Positions 25,828 through 36,132 of a DNA stretch of 64,000 nucleotides are shown in pieces. Below the pieces are notes generated by a model. That model worked only from the letters and a program-made list of their open reading frames with translations. It did not search any database and was not told the origin of the DNA. The position numbers were made by a program, and so were the translations under genes. The stretch is taken from assembly GCF_009828925.2 (NCBI RefSeq), contig NZ_WUTY02000001.1, positions 3,068,492 to 3,132,491 of the forward strand. The letters run 5' to 3'. The stretch's first letter is position 1. Every line of letters starts with the position of its first letter. Origin of the DNA: Methylicorpusculum oleiharenae (GTDB lineage Bacteria > Pseudomonadota > Gammaproteobacteria > Methylococcales > Methylomonadaceae).

Positions 25828-26912
25828 AATCGCTGTTATTCAGTAATGACAAAACAGGTGCGGTGGTCCTTGCGCTGATTGCCGGTGTGACTCTAATCGT
25901 ACCGTTATTTAATTTGATTTTTCCGGTCGATTCGGCGCTGCATTTTTCAGCTTATACCGTCTCATTGCTGGGCAAATACCTGACTTTTGCGCTGGTGGGT
26001 TTATCGCTGGATCTGGTCTGGGGCTATTGCGGTATTTTGGTATTGGGGCAGGGCGCATTTTTCGCGTTGGGCGGTTATGCAATGGGTATGTATTTGATGC
26101 GTCAAATCGGTACTCGGGGCGTTTATGCAGATCCGCTGTTGCCCGATTTTATGGTGTTTTTGAATTGGAAGGAATTACCCTGGTACTGGTTCGGCTTTGA
26201 TCACTTCTGGTTTGCCATGCTGATGGTCATGCTGGTGCCGGGTTTGCTGGCTTTTGTCTTCGGTTGGCTGGCTTTTCGCTCGCGGGTCACCGGCGTTTAT
26301 CTCTCCATTATCACCCAGGCTTTGACTTACGCACTGATGCTGGCTTTTTTCCGCAATGAAATGGGCTTCGGCGGCAACAATGGACTGACCGATTTCAAGG
26401 ACATTTTGGGTTTTAATATTCAATCGGAAGCGGTCAGGCTCACCTTGTTGTTTCTATCCGGATCGATTCTGATCGCCGCGTTTCTGTTCAGCCGCTGGCT
26501 GGTCAATACCAAGCTGGGACGAGTCGTGACAGCGATTCGTGATCAGGAGTCCAGGGTTCGCTTTTTGGGCTATCGAGTCGAAATGTTCAAACTGTGGCTA
26601 TTCGTATTTTCTGCCATGCTGGCCGGAATTGCCGGTGCTTTGTATGTACCTCAGGTCGGCATCATCAACCCCAGTGAGTTTTCACCGTTAAATTCGTTGG
26701 AGATTGTTGTCTGGGTTGCAATGGGTGGTCGGGGTTCATTGTACGGTGCCATTATCGGTGCGGTATTGGTGAATTTCAGCAAAACCGTGTTGACCGGGTT
26801 GATGCCGGAAATCTGGCTGTTCAGTTTGGGGGCGGCATTTATTCTGGTGACCGTATTGTTACCCGATGGCATTGCCGGGTTATTGCGCAAACGGCGGGAG
26901 GCTGAGGCATGA
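25824..26912 (+). CDS. urtC: Urea ABC transporter permease UrtC
   Basis: 362 residues, LivM-type permease with about nine hydrophobic segments. Landmarks: YTVSLLGKYLTFALVGLSLDLVWGYCGILVLGQGAFFALGGYAMGMYLM, RSRVTGVYLSIITQALTYALML, GFGGNNGLTDFKDILGF and the contact loop IRDQESRVRFLGYRVEMFKLWLFVFSAMLAGIAGALYVPQ. Overlaps urtB and urtD by four bases each, so the urtBCDE run is translationally coupled. Confidence 0.95.
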   Translation: MKSLLFSNDKTGAVVLALIAGVTLIVPLFNLIFPVDSALHFSAYTVSLLGKYLTFALVGLSLDLVWGYCGILVLGQGAFFALGGYAMGMYLMRQIGTRGVYADPLLPDFMVFLNWKELPWYWFGFDHFWFAMLMVMLVPGLLAFVFGWLAFRSRVTGVYLSIITQALTYALMLAFFRNEMGFGGNNGLTDFKDILGFNIQSEAVRLTLLFLSGSILIAAFLFSRWLVNTKLGRVVTAIRDQESRVRFLGYRVEMFKLWLFVFSAMLAGIAGALYVPQVGIINPSEFSPLNSLEIVVWVAMGGRGSLYGAIIGAVLVNFSKTVLTGLMPEIWLFSLGAAFILVTVLLPDGIAGLLRKRREAEA

Positions 26913-27730
26913 TTGATATTACTCTTGAACCGGCTAATGACGAGTCCGTCAAAGTCGGTCGCCCTTTCTATGAAGGCGAAATCGATACTACGCACGGTCC
27001 CATTCTGTATCTGGAAGATGTCAGCGTCAGTTTCGATGGTTTCAGAGCGCTGAACAAACTGTCCTTGTATATTGATGATGGTGAGCTTCGTTGTCTGATC
27101 GGACCGAACGGAGCCGGAAAGACGACCTTGATGGATGTCATTACCGGTAAGACCCGGCCGGATACCGGCGCCGTCTTTTTTGGGCAAACGATCGATTTGT
27201 TGAAAATGGATGAGGCGTCTATTGCTGAAGCGGGCATTTGCCGTAAATTTCAAAAACCCAGTGTCTTTGAACAGCTCAGTGTGTTCGAAAATCTCGAATT
27301 AGCGCTGAAAGCCAATAAAAAAGTGTGGTCAACGCTGCTTTATCGCCTCAATTCGGAAGAGCTGGATAAAATTGACCATGTCCTTAAAACGATAGGCTTG
27401 TCGGAACTTAACCGGCAGCGGGCCGGAGCGCTTTCACACGGACAGAAACAATGGCTGGAAATCGGCATGTTGTTGATGCAGGAACCTAAAGTCATGCTGG
27501 TTGATGAGCCGGTGGCCGGTATGACGCATCAGGAAATCGACAGAACGGCTGAGCTGTTATTGTCACTGAAAGGGGAGCGCTCGATTGTGGTCGTAGAACA
27601 TGATATGGAATTTGTCCGGTCAATTGCCAATAAAGTCACGGTATTGCACGAAGGCTCTGTGTTGACGGAAGGCACGATGGATGAAGTGCAAAATGATCCG
27701 CGTGTGATTCAGGTTTATTTGGGGGAATGA
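26909..27730 (+). CDS. urtD: Urea ABC transporter ATP-binding protein UrtD
   Basis: 273 residues, LivG-type ATPase. Walker A GPNGAGKTT near residues 65-73, signature-like LSHGQKQWLEIG, Walker B VMLVDEPVAGMT and switch His in VVVEHDMEFV. The N-terminal ~30 residues precede the ABC fold, as is usual for UrtD. The LSHGQ signature replaces LSGGQ, which is typical of this family and not a defect. Overlaps both neighbours by four bases. Confidence 0.95.
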   Translation: MIDITLEPANDESVKVGRPFYEGEIDTTHGPILYLEDVSVSFDGFRALNKLSLYIDDGELRCLIGPNGAGKTTLMDVITGKTRPDTGAVFFGQTIDLLKMDEASIAEAGICRKFQKPSVFEQLSVFENLELALKANKKVWSTLLYRLNSEELDKIDHVLKTIGLSELNRQRAGALSHGQKQWLEIGMLLMQEPKVMLVDEPVAGMTHQEIDRTAELLLSLKGERSIVVVEHDMEFVRSIANKVTVLHEGSVLTEGTMDEVQNDPRVIQVYLGE

Positions 27731-28512
27731 TGCTGACAATTACTTCGTTAGATCAATACTATGGCGAAAGTCATACATTATGGGATCTGAATCTGGATGT
27801 GCCGCAAGGCGCCTGTGTCTGCTTGATGGGGCGCAACGGTGTCGGTAAGACCACACTGCTTAAATGCATCATGGGCCTGACGCCGGTCAAAGCCGGTCAG
27901 ATTATGTTTGAAGGCCAGCCGCTGGTGTCGGCAAAAGCGGAACACCGTGCCGCAATGGGAATCGGTTTCGTGCCTCAGGGCCGGGAGATTTTTCCGCTGT
28001 TGACGGTTGAAGAAAATCTGAAGACTGGACTGCGTGCTGCGCGTAAATTGGGCATCAAGTCGATACCTGAACATATTTTCGAGATATTCCCGGTGCTGAA
28101 ACAAATGTTGAACCGCCGTGGTGGCGATTTATCAGGCGGTCAGCAGCAGCAACTGGCGATTGGCCGGGCCTTGGTGCTCAATCCTCGCTTGTTGATTCTG
28201 GATGAACCGACCGAAGGCATACAACCTAACATTGTCAGTGAAATCGGCGATGTGATTATGCGTTTAAACAAATCTAAAGGGATTGCATCCCCTTTAACTG
28301 CGGCTGACGTCAAGCCCAAGGATGAAGTGCATCAGGCCATCGCAAAAATCAACAAGGAGCTGGGGGTGACTGTGTTGCTGGTTGAACAAAAACTACCATT
28401 CGCCCGAAAAGTAGCCGACCGTTTTTGCATCATGGAACGCGGTCGGTCAGTTGCAACCGGCGCAATGGAAGAACTCAATGAAACCATGGTCAAGCGGTAT
28501 TTGACGGTTTGA
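27727..28512 (+). CDS. urtE: Urea ABC transporter ATP-binding protein UrtE
   Basis: 261 residues, LivF-type ATPase. Walker A GRNGVGKTT near 36-44, signature LSGGQQQQLAIGRAL, Walker B LLILDEPTEGIQP, switch His replaced by Gln in VLLVEQKLPFA, as is usual for UrtE/LivF. An insertion before the last strand (KSKGIASPLTAADVKPKDEVHQAIAKI) is longer than in many UrtE proteins. Two ATG codons in tandem (27727, 27730) could start it. Last gene of urtBCDE. Confidence 0.94.
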   Translation: MMLTITSLDQYYGESHTLWDLNLDVPQGACVCLMGRNGVGKTTLLKCIMGLTPVKAGQIMFEGQPLVSAKAEHRAAMGIGFVPQGREIFPLLTVEENLKTGLRAARKLGIKSIPEHIFEIFPVLKQMLNRRGGDLSGGQQQQLAIGRALVLNPRLLILDEPTEGIQPNIVSEIGDVIMRLNKSKGIASPLTAADVKPKDEVHQAIAKINKELGVTVLLVEQKLPFARKVADRFCIMERGRSVATGAMEELNETMVKRYLTV

Positions 28513-28548
28513 ACGGTGTGTTTGGTTAAGGTTTTGTAATTATTCAGC

Positions 28549-28637
28549 AAATGTTGGGCTGGCTATCGCCAACCATAATCTGCACGGAGCATTACCTTTG
28601 CTTTGTTGCTTTTCTGAAAGCAGGTTATGACTCATCA
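28549..28637. repeat. GTTGGGCTGGC repeat unit after urtE
   Basis: GTTGGGCTGGCTATCGCCAACC at 28553-28574 followed by CTGCACGGAGCATTACCTTT and TTTGTTGCTTTTCTG: a diverged copy of the unit at 20182-20265. The rest of 28513-28776 shows no gene. Confidence 0.7.
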
Positions 28638-28776
28638 GTTAAGATTTTATCTTGTTGAAATGATGATCTGACAGCGAATTGATATACCATAACAGGTGTG
28701 CCGGATGTTTTTATCATCCGGACTTTCAGATGCGACATCCTGTGTTTAACCTGTTTTTGATCCACGAGGTGAATCT

Positions 28777-29364
28777 ATGAAATTGAAATTGACTGAAACT
28801 TCGGCGCTCGCCGTGCTGTTTCTTTTACCATTATCCGTATCTGCGCATACCGGCTTGAGTGTGGTTCATGATTTTGAACAGGGATTCGGGCATCCATTTT
28901 CCGGTGCGGATCATCTTTTGGTGATGTTTGCGATTGGACTCTGGGCAACTTCCCAGCATGGCCGTTCAATATGGGTTTTGCCGCTGGTCTTCCTGTCGGT
29001 GATGGCAGCAGGTGCCTTGCTTGCTTTTTCGGGTATGCCTTTGATGGTTCCGGAAATCTGGATTGCTCTGTCAGTATTGGCTTGTGGTGTGATCGTCTGG
29101 CGCAATTGGCAGACAAAACTGGTTTGGGCGGCTGCTTTGACAGGGCTTTTTGCTTTGAGTCATGGCTATGTTCATGCCGCAGAGATCAGTGCTGACGCCG
29201 ACAAAATAGGCTATGCGGCAGGTTTCTTAATCGCAACGGCCGTTTTACATGGCTTGGGATTACTGACCTGTCTGTTAAGCCCCGGTTTGTTGAAATTTGC
29301 CAGAACAGGTTTGGGTTTGATGTACACAGTGGTCGGCGTCACGTTATTGGTGGCGGGTGTTTGA
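28777..29364 (+). CDS. ureJ: HupE/UreJ family membrane protein (nickel-linked)
   Basis: 195 residues. Signal-like start (cleavage near VSA|HT), then about six membrane helices. HTGLSVVHDFEQGFGHPFSGADHLLVMFAIGLWA carries the HxxxxDH-type motif of HupE/UreJ nickel/cobalt permeases. GAGG precedes the ATG. Placed right before ureD, it probably supplies nickel for urease. HupE is the same family; the urease context favours UreJ. Confidence 0.9.
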   Translation: MKLKLTETSALAVLFLLPLSVSAHTGLSVVHDFEQGFGHPFSGADHLLVMFAIGLWATSQHGRSIWVLPLVFLSVMAAGALLAFSGMPLMVPEIWIALSVLACGVIVWRNWQTKLVWAAALTGLFALSHGYVHAAEISADADKIGYAAGFLIATAVLHGLGLLTCLLSPGLLKFARTGLGLMYTVVGVTLLVAGV

Positions 29365-30199
29365 TTCGGGCTATGTTTCAGCCAGCCAGCCTTCCGGTTC
29401 TGGCTGGCAGGCCGAGTTAGCACTGGTTTTTGAACGGACGAAGGACAGAACGGTGTTGTCCGGCCGCAAATACAAAGGCCCTTTAACGGTACAACGACCT
29501 TTTTATCCTGAAGGTGATGCGTGCCATGTTTACGTGCTGCACCCTCCGGGCGGCGTCGTTGCAGGAGACAGGCTGACTATCGATGTTGACGTTAAGGCAG
29601 GCAGCCATGCTCTGATCACGACACCGGCAGCTGGAAAGTTCTACCGCAGTGAGGGTGATTTTGCACGGCAGTCGTTTAATTTGTCAGTCGCCAAAGGCGC
29701 CTGTCTGGAATGGCTACCGCAGGAAACCATTATCTATGAAGGCGCGCGTCTGTCTTCCGGGATTGCGATCAATCTGGAACCCGGTTCGAAAATGATTGCC
29801 TGGGAAATCAATGTATTGGGCCGGCCCGCTGCCAGAGAGGCTTTTACCAGCGGTGAAGCCGATTTACAGTGGCGTATTTTTCGTGATCACCAGCCTTTTT
29901 TTCTGGAACGTTCACGCCTGGATGCAAAGGCATTTGCAGCCCGATGGGGGCTCAACGGCCAGTCTGCCTGCGGTATTATGGTTGCCGGTCCTGCCTCAGC
30001 GCAAGCACTGGCAGGCGTGCAGGCGTTAATAGGAGATGATCCTGACCGGGGCGTTACCCGAATTGATGATATGCTGATTTGCAGAGCCATAGACGCCCGA
30101 GCGGATTTGTTACGATTGTTTTTTAACCGGGTTTGGGCATTGATTCGTCCTGACGTTACCGGAAAACCGGTGTGCTCTCCACGCATCTGGGCGACCTGA
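29357..30199 (+). CDS. ureD: Urease accessory protein UreD
   Basis: 280 residues from GTG 29357, which overlaps the ureJ stop by eight bases; an ATG at 29373 is out of frame, so the GTG start is favoured. UreD scaffolds apo-urease for nickel loading with UreF and UreG. Landmarks: SGRKYKGPLTVQRPFYPEGDACHVYVLHPPGGVVAGDRLTIDV, LITTPAAGKFYRS, LEWLPQETIIYEGA and C-terminal LRLFFNRVWALIRPDVTGKP. Length is normal. Confidence 0.95.
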   Translation: MFDSGYVSASQPSGSGWQAELALVFERTKDRTVLSGRKYKGPLTVQRPFYPEGDACHVYVLHPPGGVVAGDRLTIDVDVKAGSHALITTPAAGKFYRSEGDFARQSFNLSVAKGACLEWLPQETIIYEGARLSSGIAINLEPGSKMIAWEINVLGRPAAREAFTSGEADLQWRIFRDHQPFFLERSRLDAKAFAARWGLNGQSACGIMVAGPASAQALAGVQALIGDDPDRGVTRIDDMLICRAIDARADLLRLFFNRVWALIRPDVTGKPVCSPRIWAT

Positions 30200-30305
30200 G
30201 TTATGATTTAAATCTAACCGGTTCAAGAGCATCAGTTGACAGTCCTCATCCGTTATCTAACTTCAATTATCACCATTAATCCAGGCCATAGCGACAGGTA
30301 TCACT

Positions 30306-30608
30306 ATGCAATTAACACCACGCGAAAAAGACAAGCTGCTCATTTTTACTGCAGCCTTATTAGCTGAACGCCGAAAGGCGCGGGGCTTGAAACTCAATTA
30401 TCCGGAAACGGTCGCTTTTATTTCTGCCGCCATTATGGAAGGTGCGCGAGATGGCCGGACTGTCGCGGAACTGATGGAATTCGGCAGAACGCTGCTGAAC
30501 CGTGATGATGTCATGGAAGGGGTTTGCGAGATGCTGCCCGATGTTCAGGTTGAAGCCACGTTTCCGGACGGAACCAAATTAGTTACCGTTCATAATCCCA
30601 TTGAATAA
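30306..30608 (+). CDS. ureA: Urease gamma subunit UreA
   Basis: 100 residues, the usual length. [58 protein letters not shown] and [28 protein letters not shown] are near-invariant gamma-subunit blocks. 106 bases after ureD and 12 before ureB. Confidence 0.98.
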   Translation: MQLTPREKDKLLIFTAALLAERRKARGLKLNYPETVAFISAAIMEGARDGRTVAELMEFGRTLLNRDDVMEGVCEMLPDVQVEATFPDGTKLVTVHNPIE

Positions 30609-30620
30609 ATAGGTTACGCC

Positions 30621-30941
30621 ATGATTCCCGGTGAAATCATCACAGCTGACGGCGATATCGAACTGAACGCCGGACGAAAAACCATCCGTTTAATCATCTC
30701 CAATACCGGGGACCGGCCAATACAGGTCGGTTCGCATTATCATTTTTACGAAACCAATCCGGCTTTGACTTTTGATAGAGCCAAAGCACTGGGGTTTCGT
30801 CTGGATATTCCGGCCGGCACTGCAGTCCGTTTTGAGCCCGGTCAAGAGCGTGAGGTTCAACTCACTGCTTTTGGCGGTTTGCGCAGAATCTACGGATTTC
30901 GTCAGGAAGTCATGGGCATATTGGAGGACAGTCATGAGTAA
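30621..30941 (+). CDS. ureB: Urease beta subunit UreB
   Basis: 106 residues. [77 protein letters not shown] and [12 protein letters not shown] are beta-subunit landmarks. Its end overlaps the ureC start by eight bases. Separate A and B genes are the bacterial norm. Confidence 0.98.
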   Translation: MIPGEIITADGDIELNAGRKTIRLIISNTGDRPIQVGSHYHFYETNPALTFDRAKALGFRLDIPAGTAVRFEPGQEREVQLTAFGGLRRIYGFRQEVMGILEDSHE

Positions 30942-32637
30942 AATAAGCCGTCAGGCCTATGCCGATATGTTTGGGCCGACTACCGGAGACAAAGTTCGTC
31001 TGGCCGATACCGGGCTGTTTTTGGAAGTTGAAGACGACCGCACGATTTATGGGGATGAAGTCAAATTCGGCGGCGGCAAAGTCATACGAGACGGCATGGG
31101 GCAAAGTCAGGTTGATTCATCGATAGCGATGGATCTGGTGATTACCAATGCCTTGATTGTCGATTATTGGGGCATCATAAAAGCGGATGTCGGCGTCAAA
31201 AACGGCCGTATCGCGGGGATAGGCAAAGCAGGCAATCCCGATGTGCAGGATGGTGTCGATATCATCATCGGACCCGGTACCGAAATAATCGCCGGAGAAG
31301 GGCAGATACTAACGGCGGGTGGTATCGATGCACATATCCATTTTATTTGTCCGCAACAAATAGAGGAAGCACTGATGTCCGGCGTGACCACAATGATAGG
31401 CGGCGGCACCGGGCCTGCGACCGGCACCAACGCGACAACCTGCACGCCGGGTCCCTGGAACATTCACCGCATGCTGCAGTCGCTTGACGGTTTGCCGATG
31501 AATTTCGGCTTGCTCGGCAAAGGTAATGCCAGCTTGCCCGGCGCGCTGGAAGAACAGATCCGAGCCGGCGTGATGGGCTTGAAACTTCATGAGGATTGGG
31601 GTACCACGCCTGCGGCCATCGATTGCTGTTTATCGGTGGCTGAACGCTTCGATGTTCAGGTGGCCATTCACACCGACACCTTAAACGAATCCGGTTTTGT
31701 CGAGGATACGTTCGCCGCGTTCAAAGGCCGGACTATCCATACTTATCATACCGAAGGGGCCGGTGGCGGCCATGCTCCGGATATCATTAGAGCTTGCGGT
31801 CAGGGCAATGTGTTGCCGTCTTCGACCAATCCGACCCGGCCTTATACCATTAATACCGTGGATGAGCATTTGGATATGCTGATGGTCTGTCACCATCTTG
31901 ATCCGGGCATTCCCGAAGATGTAGCATTCGCCGAGTCGCGCATTCGCCGCGAAACTATTGCTGCTGAGGATATTCTGCATGATTTGGGCGCATTTTCGAT
32001 GATTTCATCCGATTCTCAAGCCATGGGCCGGGTCGGTGAAGTGGTTATTCGCACCTGGCAGACTGCACATAAAATGAAAGCTCAGCGCGGCAGTCTGGCG
32101 GAAGATAACGGGAAAAATGATAATTTTCGTATCAAACGTTATATCGCCAAATATACGATCAACCCGGCGATCAGTCATGGCATTGCTCATGAAGTCGGCT
32201 CAATCGAAGTGGGAAAGCTGGCTGATTTGGTGCTTTGGCAACCGGCATTTTTCGGTGTCAAACCCAGTCTGATTTTAAAAGGCGGATTCATTGCGGCGGC
32301 GCCCATGGGTGACCCCAATGCCTCAATCCCGACACCGCAGCCGGTTCATTACCGCCCCATGTTCGGATCTTTAGGGGATGCTGCGGCAGCTACATCAATG
32401 ATCTTCTTGCCTGAAGCTGCCGTTGATGCGGATGTGGCCAGTGCCTTAAAGCTGAAAAAAATCATTGGGATCGTATCGGGCACCCGGACGATCGGCAAAA
32501 AGGATTTAATCCACAATCATTATCAACCTGTGATGGAAGTCGATCCCCAAACCTATTCCGTTCGGGCTGACGGAATGCTGTTGACTTGTGAACCTGTTGA
32601 TATTCTACCCATGGCACAACGGTATTTTTTGTTTTGA
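30934..32637 (+). CDS. ureC: Urease alpha (catalytic) subunit UreC
   Basis: 567 residues from ATG 30934 (TTGGAGG upstream). The nickel site is complete: HIHFICP, carbamylated Lys in [39 protein letters not shown], the flap with MVCHHLD, and an Asp metal ligand in [13 protein letters not shown]. The C-terminus ends MAQRYFLF, as in other UreC proteins. The next urease gene, ureE, begins only 2.36 kb later; the gap holds a repeat-flanked KAP gene. Confidence 0.98.
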   Translation: MSKISRQAYADMFGPTTGDKVRLADTGLFLEVEDDRTIYGDEVKFGGGKVIRDGMGQSQVDSSIAMDLVITNALIVDYWGIIKADVGVKNGRIAGIGKAGNPDVQDGVDIIIGPGTEIIAGEGQILTAGGIDAHIHFICPQQIEEALMSGVTTMIGGGTGPATGTNATTCTPGPWNIHRMLQSLDGLPMNFGLLGKGNASLPGALEEQIRAGVMGLKLHEDWGTTPAAIDCCLSVAERFDVQVAIHTDTLNESGFVEDTFAAFKGRTIHTYHTEGAGGGHAPDIIRACGQGNVLPSSTNPTRPYTINTVDEHLDMLMVCHHLDPGIPEDVAFAESRIRRETIAAEDILHDLGAFSMISSDSQAMGRVGEVVIRTWQTAHKMKAQRGSLAEDNGKNDNFRIKRYIAKYTINPAISHGIAHEVGSIEVGKLADLVLWQPAFFGVKPSLILKGGFIAAAPMGDPNASIPTPQPVHYRPMFGSLGDAAAATSMIFLPEAAVDADVASALKLKKIIGIVSGTRTIGKKDLIHNHYQPVMEVDPQTYSVRADGMLLTCEPVDILPMAQRYFLF

Positions 32638-32698
32638 TTGCGGAATAACGGGAGTAAACCCGTTGCTGGGAATTGGTAGAGATCAAAATGAATAAGTT

Positions 32699-32738
32699 GT
32701 AGGATGCTGCCGACGCTAGGAGGCGCATCGTTCGTGTT
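32699..32738. repeat. Dispersed GATGCTGCCGACG repeat (first copy)
   Basis: GTAGGATGCTGCCGACGCTAGGAGGCGCATCGTTCG-type sequence after ureC. A related copy at 33078-33155 (GATGCTGCCGACGACATGAG, then GCGCATCGTTCGCGATCGATGCGC and TTCAGCACATCCTAC) lies just before the KAP gene, and with its inverted tail forms a hairpin. Confidence 0.6.
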
Positions 32739-32786
32739 GAAGGGTAGTTGTTGACTTGTGAGAAGGTGTCACTATTGTGACGGCTG

Positions 32787-33025
32787 TTTTAATGTCGGTT
32801 CTCGGACCGACAACCGAGGTACTTTCTTTTGCGTCGCCAAAAGAAAGTACCCAAAGAAAAGGCGACCCGGATTCCGCCTTAATCCTGCGCTTCTTACTTT
32901 TGCTGAGGGTTTTCAGAAGGGGCTTCCTTGCCCCTCTGAAAACGAGCGGCATCCCTGCCGCTCCCCTAACGGGCTATTCTCGCCAAAAGCTGCGATGCTC
33001 GGGGCGGCATCATGGGAATAACCCC
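32787..33025 (+). repeat. Inverted repeat, left copy, flanking the KAP gene
   Basis: About 235 bases from TTTTAATGTCGGTTCTCGGA to the GGGGCGGCAT...GGGAATAACCC end. The reverse complement recurs at 34653-34890 with few differences. It contains its own small hairpins (TACTTTCTTTTG / CAAAAGAAAGTA and CGAGCGGCATCCCTGCCGCTC). Open frames through it exist on both copies but look like translations of a repeat, not genes. Confidence 0.85.
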
Positions 33026-33186
33026 GTCGCAGGCTGAAAATCTGTTAGTGATTTTGCGAGTTAGATTACGTGAATATGTTGTACGATGCTGCCGACGACA
33101 TGAGGCGCATCGTTCGCGATCGATGCGCTTCACTATGTTCAGCACATCCTACGAACTGGTCTATTTACACATTATTAATTAAAGCC

Positions 33187-34587
33187 ATGAATAACTTGAT
33201 TGAATGGGACGGGGATTTTCTACAAAGAAGAAAATACGCTTTGTTTCTTACAAATTATCTTGAAAACAAAAATACTTCTGAAGTTATAAATATCAACGGC
33301 CCTTGGGGTTCTGGTAAGACATTTTTTTTACAAAAATGGTTTGACGATATTAAGGAAACCCATCCTGCTGTCTATTTCAATGCGTGGCAAAATGACTACA
33401 GTAACGAACCCTTAATTTCCCTTATTTCTTGTTTAATTAGCCATTTGATTTCATTAGATGACAATATCAAGCACAAACAAGCAAGTAAGAACTTCCTAAA
33501 AAAATCAGGCGATATTATAAGAAAACTATCCCCAACAATTGTAAAAGGGATACTTAAGAAATATATTGGCGAGAACGGACTAAGCGAGCTTTCTAAAATT
33601 GGGGAAGAGACCGAAGATACATTAACTGATCTATCCAGTGAGTTGACCGAGGCTCTCATAAAAAGCCATGAACAAACCACAGCAGTAATTGAGGATTTCA
33701 AAAAATCGATTTCATCACTTTTAGATGAATTAACTAAATCCAAGAATTTAAAGAAACCCTTATTTATATTCATTGACGAACTTGATAGATGCAGGCCTAT
33801 TTTTGCAATTGATCTATTAGAAAAAATTAAACACATTTTCGATATAGATAATGTTATTTTTGTAATTGCAACTGATACTACTCAACTAAGTCACTCTGTT
33901 AAAGCCATATATGGTCATGAATTTAATGGCGAAATTTATTTAAGAAGATTCTTTGATCAAATTTATACACTACCAAAACCGGATAGTGTAAGTTTTATAA
34001 CCATGCTTTTTTCTGACTACAAACAAATTGCCAATTATTTTCAGTATAGAGTTAATGCTAGTGGCGGCTCTCACCATCATGGTAAAAATACAAAAACTCT
34101 TGTTTGCCTCCAAAATACTAATTCTGAGAAAATTTTAATTTTTTCTTTATTTTCCAATTCCTTTGGTCTTGATTTACGAACATGCAAGCAATGCTTTGAA
34201 AGATTTAAAGCTATTGAAAGTTCATTTCTTGATAAAACTGTTGATGTACATTTTGACTTTCTTATATTTCTAATAATGCTTGATGCAAAATATCCATCCC
34301 ATTTTGAAAAATTCTTTTCTGATAGAAATAATCAAGATATTTTAAACGAAATAGGAAGCGCAAAATACAACATAAGAGTTTACACAAACTACTATACAGC
34401 AGCTGAATTGATTAATATTTATATTCAAAATTTATTTATATCTCATGAAGAAGTTAGAAATTATTTAAACTCTCTTGATTATGATTCTAATGAATTTAAA
34501 ATTAATTTAATTTCCAGTCTTATTACCAACTTTAAATCCATCCTGCAATATCAAAACATTGTGAAAATGGCTAATGCTCTTGAATAA
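33187..34587 (+). CDS. KAP-family P-loop NTPase, AT-rich insert in the urease operon
   Basis: 466 residues from ATG 33187; the frame extends back to 33070 only through repeat DNA. Walker A GPWGSGKT at 38-45, VYFNAWQND at about 62-70, Walker B LFIFIDELDRCRP near 205, and sensor-like FVIATDTTQL, all KAP NTPase marks. No strong membrane helix is seen in the usual insertion region, so it may be soluble. Base composition (many A/T runs, AAA/AAT/TTT codons) differs sharply from the neighbouring urease genes, a sign of transfer. KAP proteins are found in anti-phage and membrane-associated systems; the role here is unknown. Confidence 0.82.
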   Translation: MNNLIEWDGDFLQRRKYALFLTNYLENKNTSEVININGPWGSGKTFFLQKWFDDIKETHPAVYFNAWQNDYSNEPLISLISCLISHLISLDDNIKHKQASKNFLKKSGDIIRKLSPTIVKGILKKYIGENGLSELSKIGEETEDTLTDLSSELTEALIKSHEQTTAVIEDFKKSISSLLDELTKSKNLKKPLFIFIDELDRCRPIFAIDLLEKIKHIFDIDNVIFVIATDTTQLSHSVKAIYGHEFNGEIYLRRFFDQIYTLPKPDSVSFITMLFSDYKQIANYFQYRVNASGGSHHHGKNTKTLVCLQNTNSEKILIFSLFSNSFGLDLRTCKQCFERFKAIESSFLDKTVDVHFDFLIFLIMLDAKYPSHFEKFFSDRNNQDILNEIGSAKYNIRVYTNYYTAAELINIYIQNLFISHEEVRNYLNSLDYDSNEFKINLISSLITNFKSILQYQNIVKMANALE

Positions 34588-34652
34588 CTCAAGAGGTTAT
34601 AGGCTGGTTTTTATTATTACTCAACTAAAATTGTTTTCGATTGAGTGAGAGT

Positions 34653-34890
34653 GGGTTTCCCGTTATTCCGCCCCGAGCATCTCAGTTTTTGGCGGGATCA
34701 GCCCGTTAGGGGAGCGGCAGGGATGCCGCTCGTTTTCAGAGGGGCTGGGAAGCCCCTTCTGAAAACCCTCGTCAAAAGCGAGAAGCGCAGGATTAAGGAG
34801 GAATCCGGGTCGCCTTTTCTTTGGGTACTTTCTTTTGGCGACGCAAAAGAAAGTACCTCGGCTGTCGGTCCGAGAACCGACATTAAAAGA
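34653..34890 (-). repeat. Inverted repeat, right copy, flanking the KAP gene
   Basis: Reverse complement of 32787-33025, about nine in ten positions identical by eye. It ends about 110 bases before ureE. A further GGTTACGGCTATCGCCCAACCC repeat piece lies near 34953-34976. Confidence 0.85.
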
Positions 34891-34999
34891 ATCGTCGCGA
34901 TAGCGACACGATAACAGCGAAGGCGAATATTTAGTCTGAGTCATTAATGTTCGGTTACGGCTATCGCCCAACCCAACAAACACAACAATCAAAGAAACA

Positions 35000-35431
35000 A
35001 TGTTAAAACTCACCGAAACCACTACAACAAATGAACAACCCGACGATACCCTGACTCTCCCCTACGATGCCCGCCAAAAATCGAGACAGCCTGCGGTCAC
35101 TCAAGGTGGAAGACACGTCGGCGTATTTTTGCCACGCGGACACACCCTGCGCCACGGCGCGATATTGACCAACAGTCAGGGCTTTAAAGTGCGAGTGGAC
35201 GCGGCTCCGGAAGAGCTGTCGGTCGTTAAATGCGAAGATCCTTTGTTGTTGGCAAGAGCCTGCTACCACCTCGGTAACCGTCATATTGCGTTGCAAATCC
35301 TGCCAAATGAATTGCGTTTTTTGGCCGATCATGTACTCGATCAAATGCTGGTCGGCTTGGGTTTGGCCGTTGAACACCAAACCCTCCCTTTTGAACCTGA
35401 AGCCGGCGCTTATCATGGTCATGGGCACTGA
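35000..35431 (+). CDS. ureE: Urease accessory protein UreE (nickel carrier)
   Basis: 143 residues. UreE delivers nickel to the UreDFG-urease complex. Landmarks: [51 protein letters not shown], and [12 protein letters not shown] followed by a short His tail (AYHGHGH). The tail is much shorter than the long His-rich tails of some UreE proteins. Starts ATG 35000 without an obvious ribosome site. It overlaps ureF. Confidence 0.95.
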   Translation: MLKLTETTTTNEQPDDTLTLPYDARQKSRQPAVTQGGRHVGVFLPRGHTLRHGAILTNSQGFKVRVDAAPEELSVVKCEDPLLLARACYHLGNRHIALQILPNELRFLADHVLDQMLVGLGLAVEHQTLPFEPEAGAYHGHGH

Positions 35432-36095
35432 TATTGCGCTGCTAAGATTGCTGCAATTGGTCAGTCCGGGCTTGCCCATCGGCATGTACAGCTATTCGCA
35501 GGGGATGGAAAGTGCTGTGACCGACGGTTGGGTAGTCACTGATGTTGACGCGGCTGCCTGGTTAACGGGTCTGCTTGTTGAGGGCTTAGCCCGCGTCGAT
35601 GCACCCATTTTGGCGCGTTTATACGATGCCTGGCAACACGATGACCGTCATGCCGTCGACCACTGGAGCCAGGCGCTGATTGCTTGCCGGGAAACGGCCG
35701 AGTTGCGCAGTGAAGATCGCCAAACCGGCCAAGCTTTGGCCCGTTTGTTGGACAAGCTGGAAATCGTCGAAGCGCAAGCCTGGTTGCGGCGTCCTGATGC
35801 GACGCTTGCGACATTATTCAGTTTGGCGGCAGTACGTTGGCAAATTACCAAAACCGATGCGATTGCCGGCTATCTGTGGGGCTGGCTGGAAAACCAGGTA
35901 CTGTGCGCGGTGAAATTGGTGCCGCTAGGCCAAGTGTCGGGTCAAAAATTACTGATGCAATTGGCCGCTCAACTTCCTGAGTTGGTGCAGCAGGCAATCA
36001 CCATCCACGATGACGAAATAGGCGGTAGCGTGTTTGGGTTAGCGTTGGCCAGTAGTCGTCATGAAATGCAATATTCGCGATTATTCCGTTCCTGA
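35415..36095 (+). CDS. ureF: Urease accessory protein UreF
   Basis: 226 residues from ATG 35415, or 224 from ATG 35421; both lie inside the ureE end. UreF bridges UreD and UreG. Landmarks: [92 protein letters not shown] and C-terminal MQYSRLFRS. Length is normal. Confidence 0.95.
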   Translation: MVMGTDIALLRLLQLVSPGLPIGMYSYSQGMESAVTDGWVVTDVDAAAWLTGLLVEGLARVDAPILARLYDAWQHDDRHAVDHWSQALIACRETAELRSEDRQTGQALARLLDKLEIVEAQAWLRRPDATLATLFSLAAVRWQITKTDAIAGYLWGWLENQVLCAVKLVPLGQVSGQKLLMQLAAQLPELVQQAITIHDDEIGGSVFGLALASSRHEMQYSRLFRS

Positions 36096-36132
36096 AATTA
36101 TTTAAATCCAACGTTTTACCGAGAGACATAAA

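Noticed and set aside
32716-34914. Open frames of ~80-120 codons inside both inverted repeats (PLVFRG...KPLLKTL... type peptide).
   Set aside because: They arise on both copies and both strands of a repeat, have no ribosome sites, and look like repeat translations.
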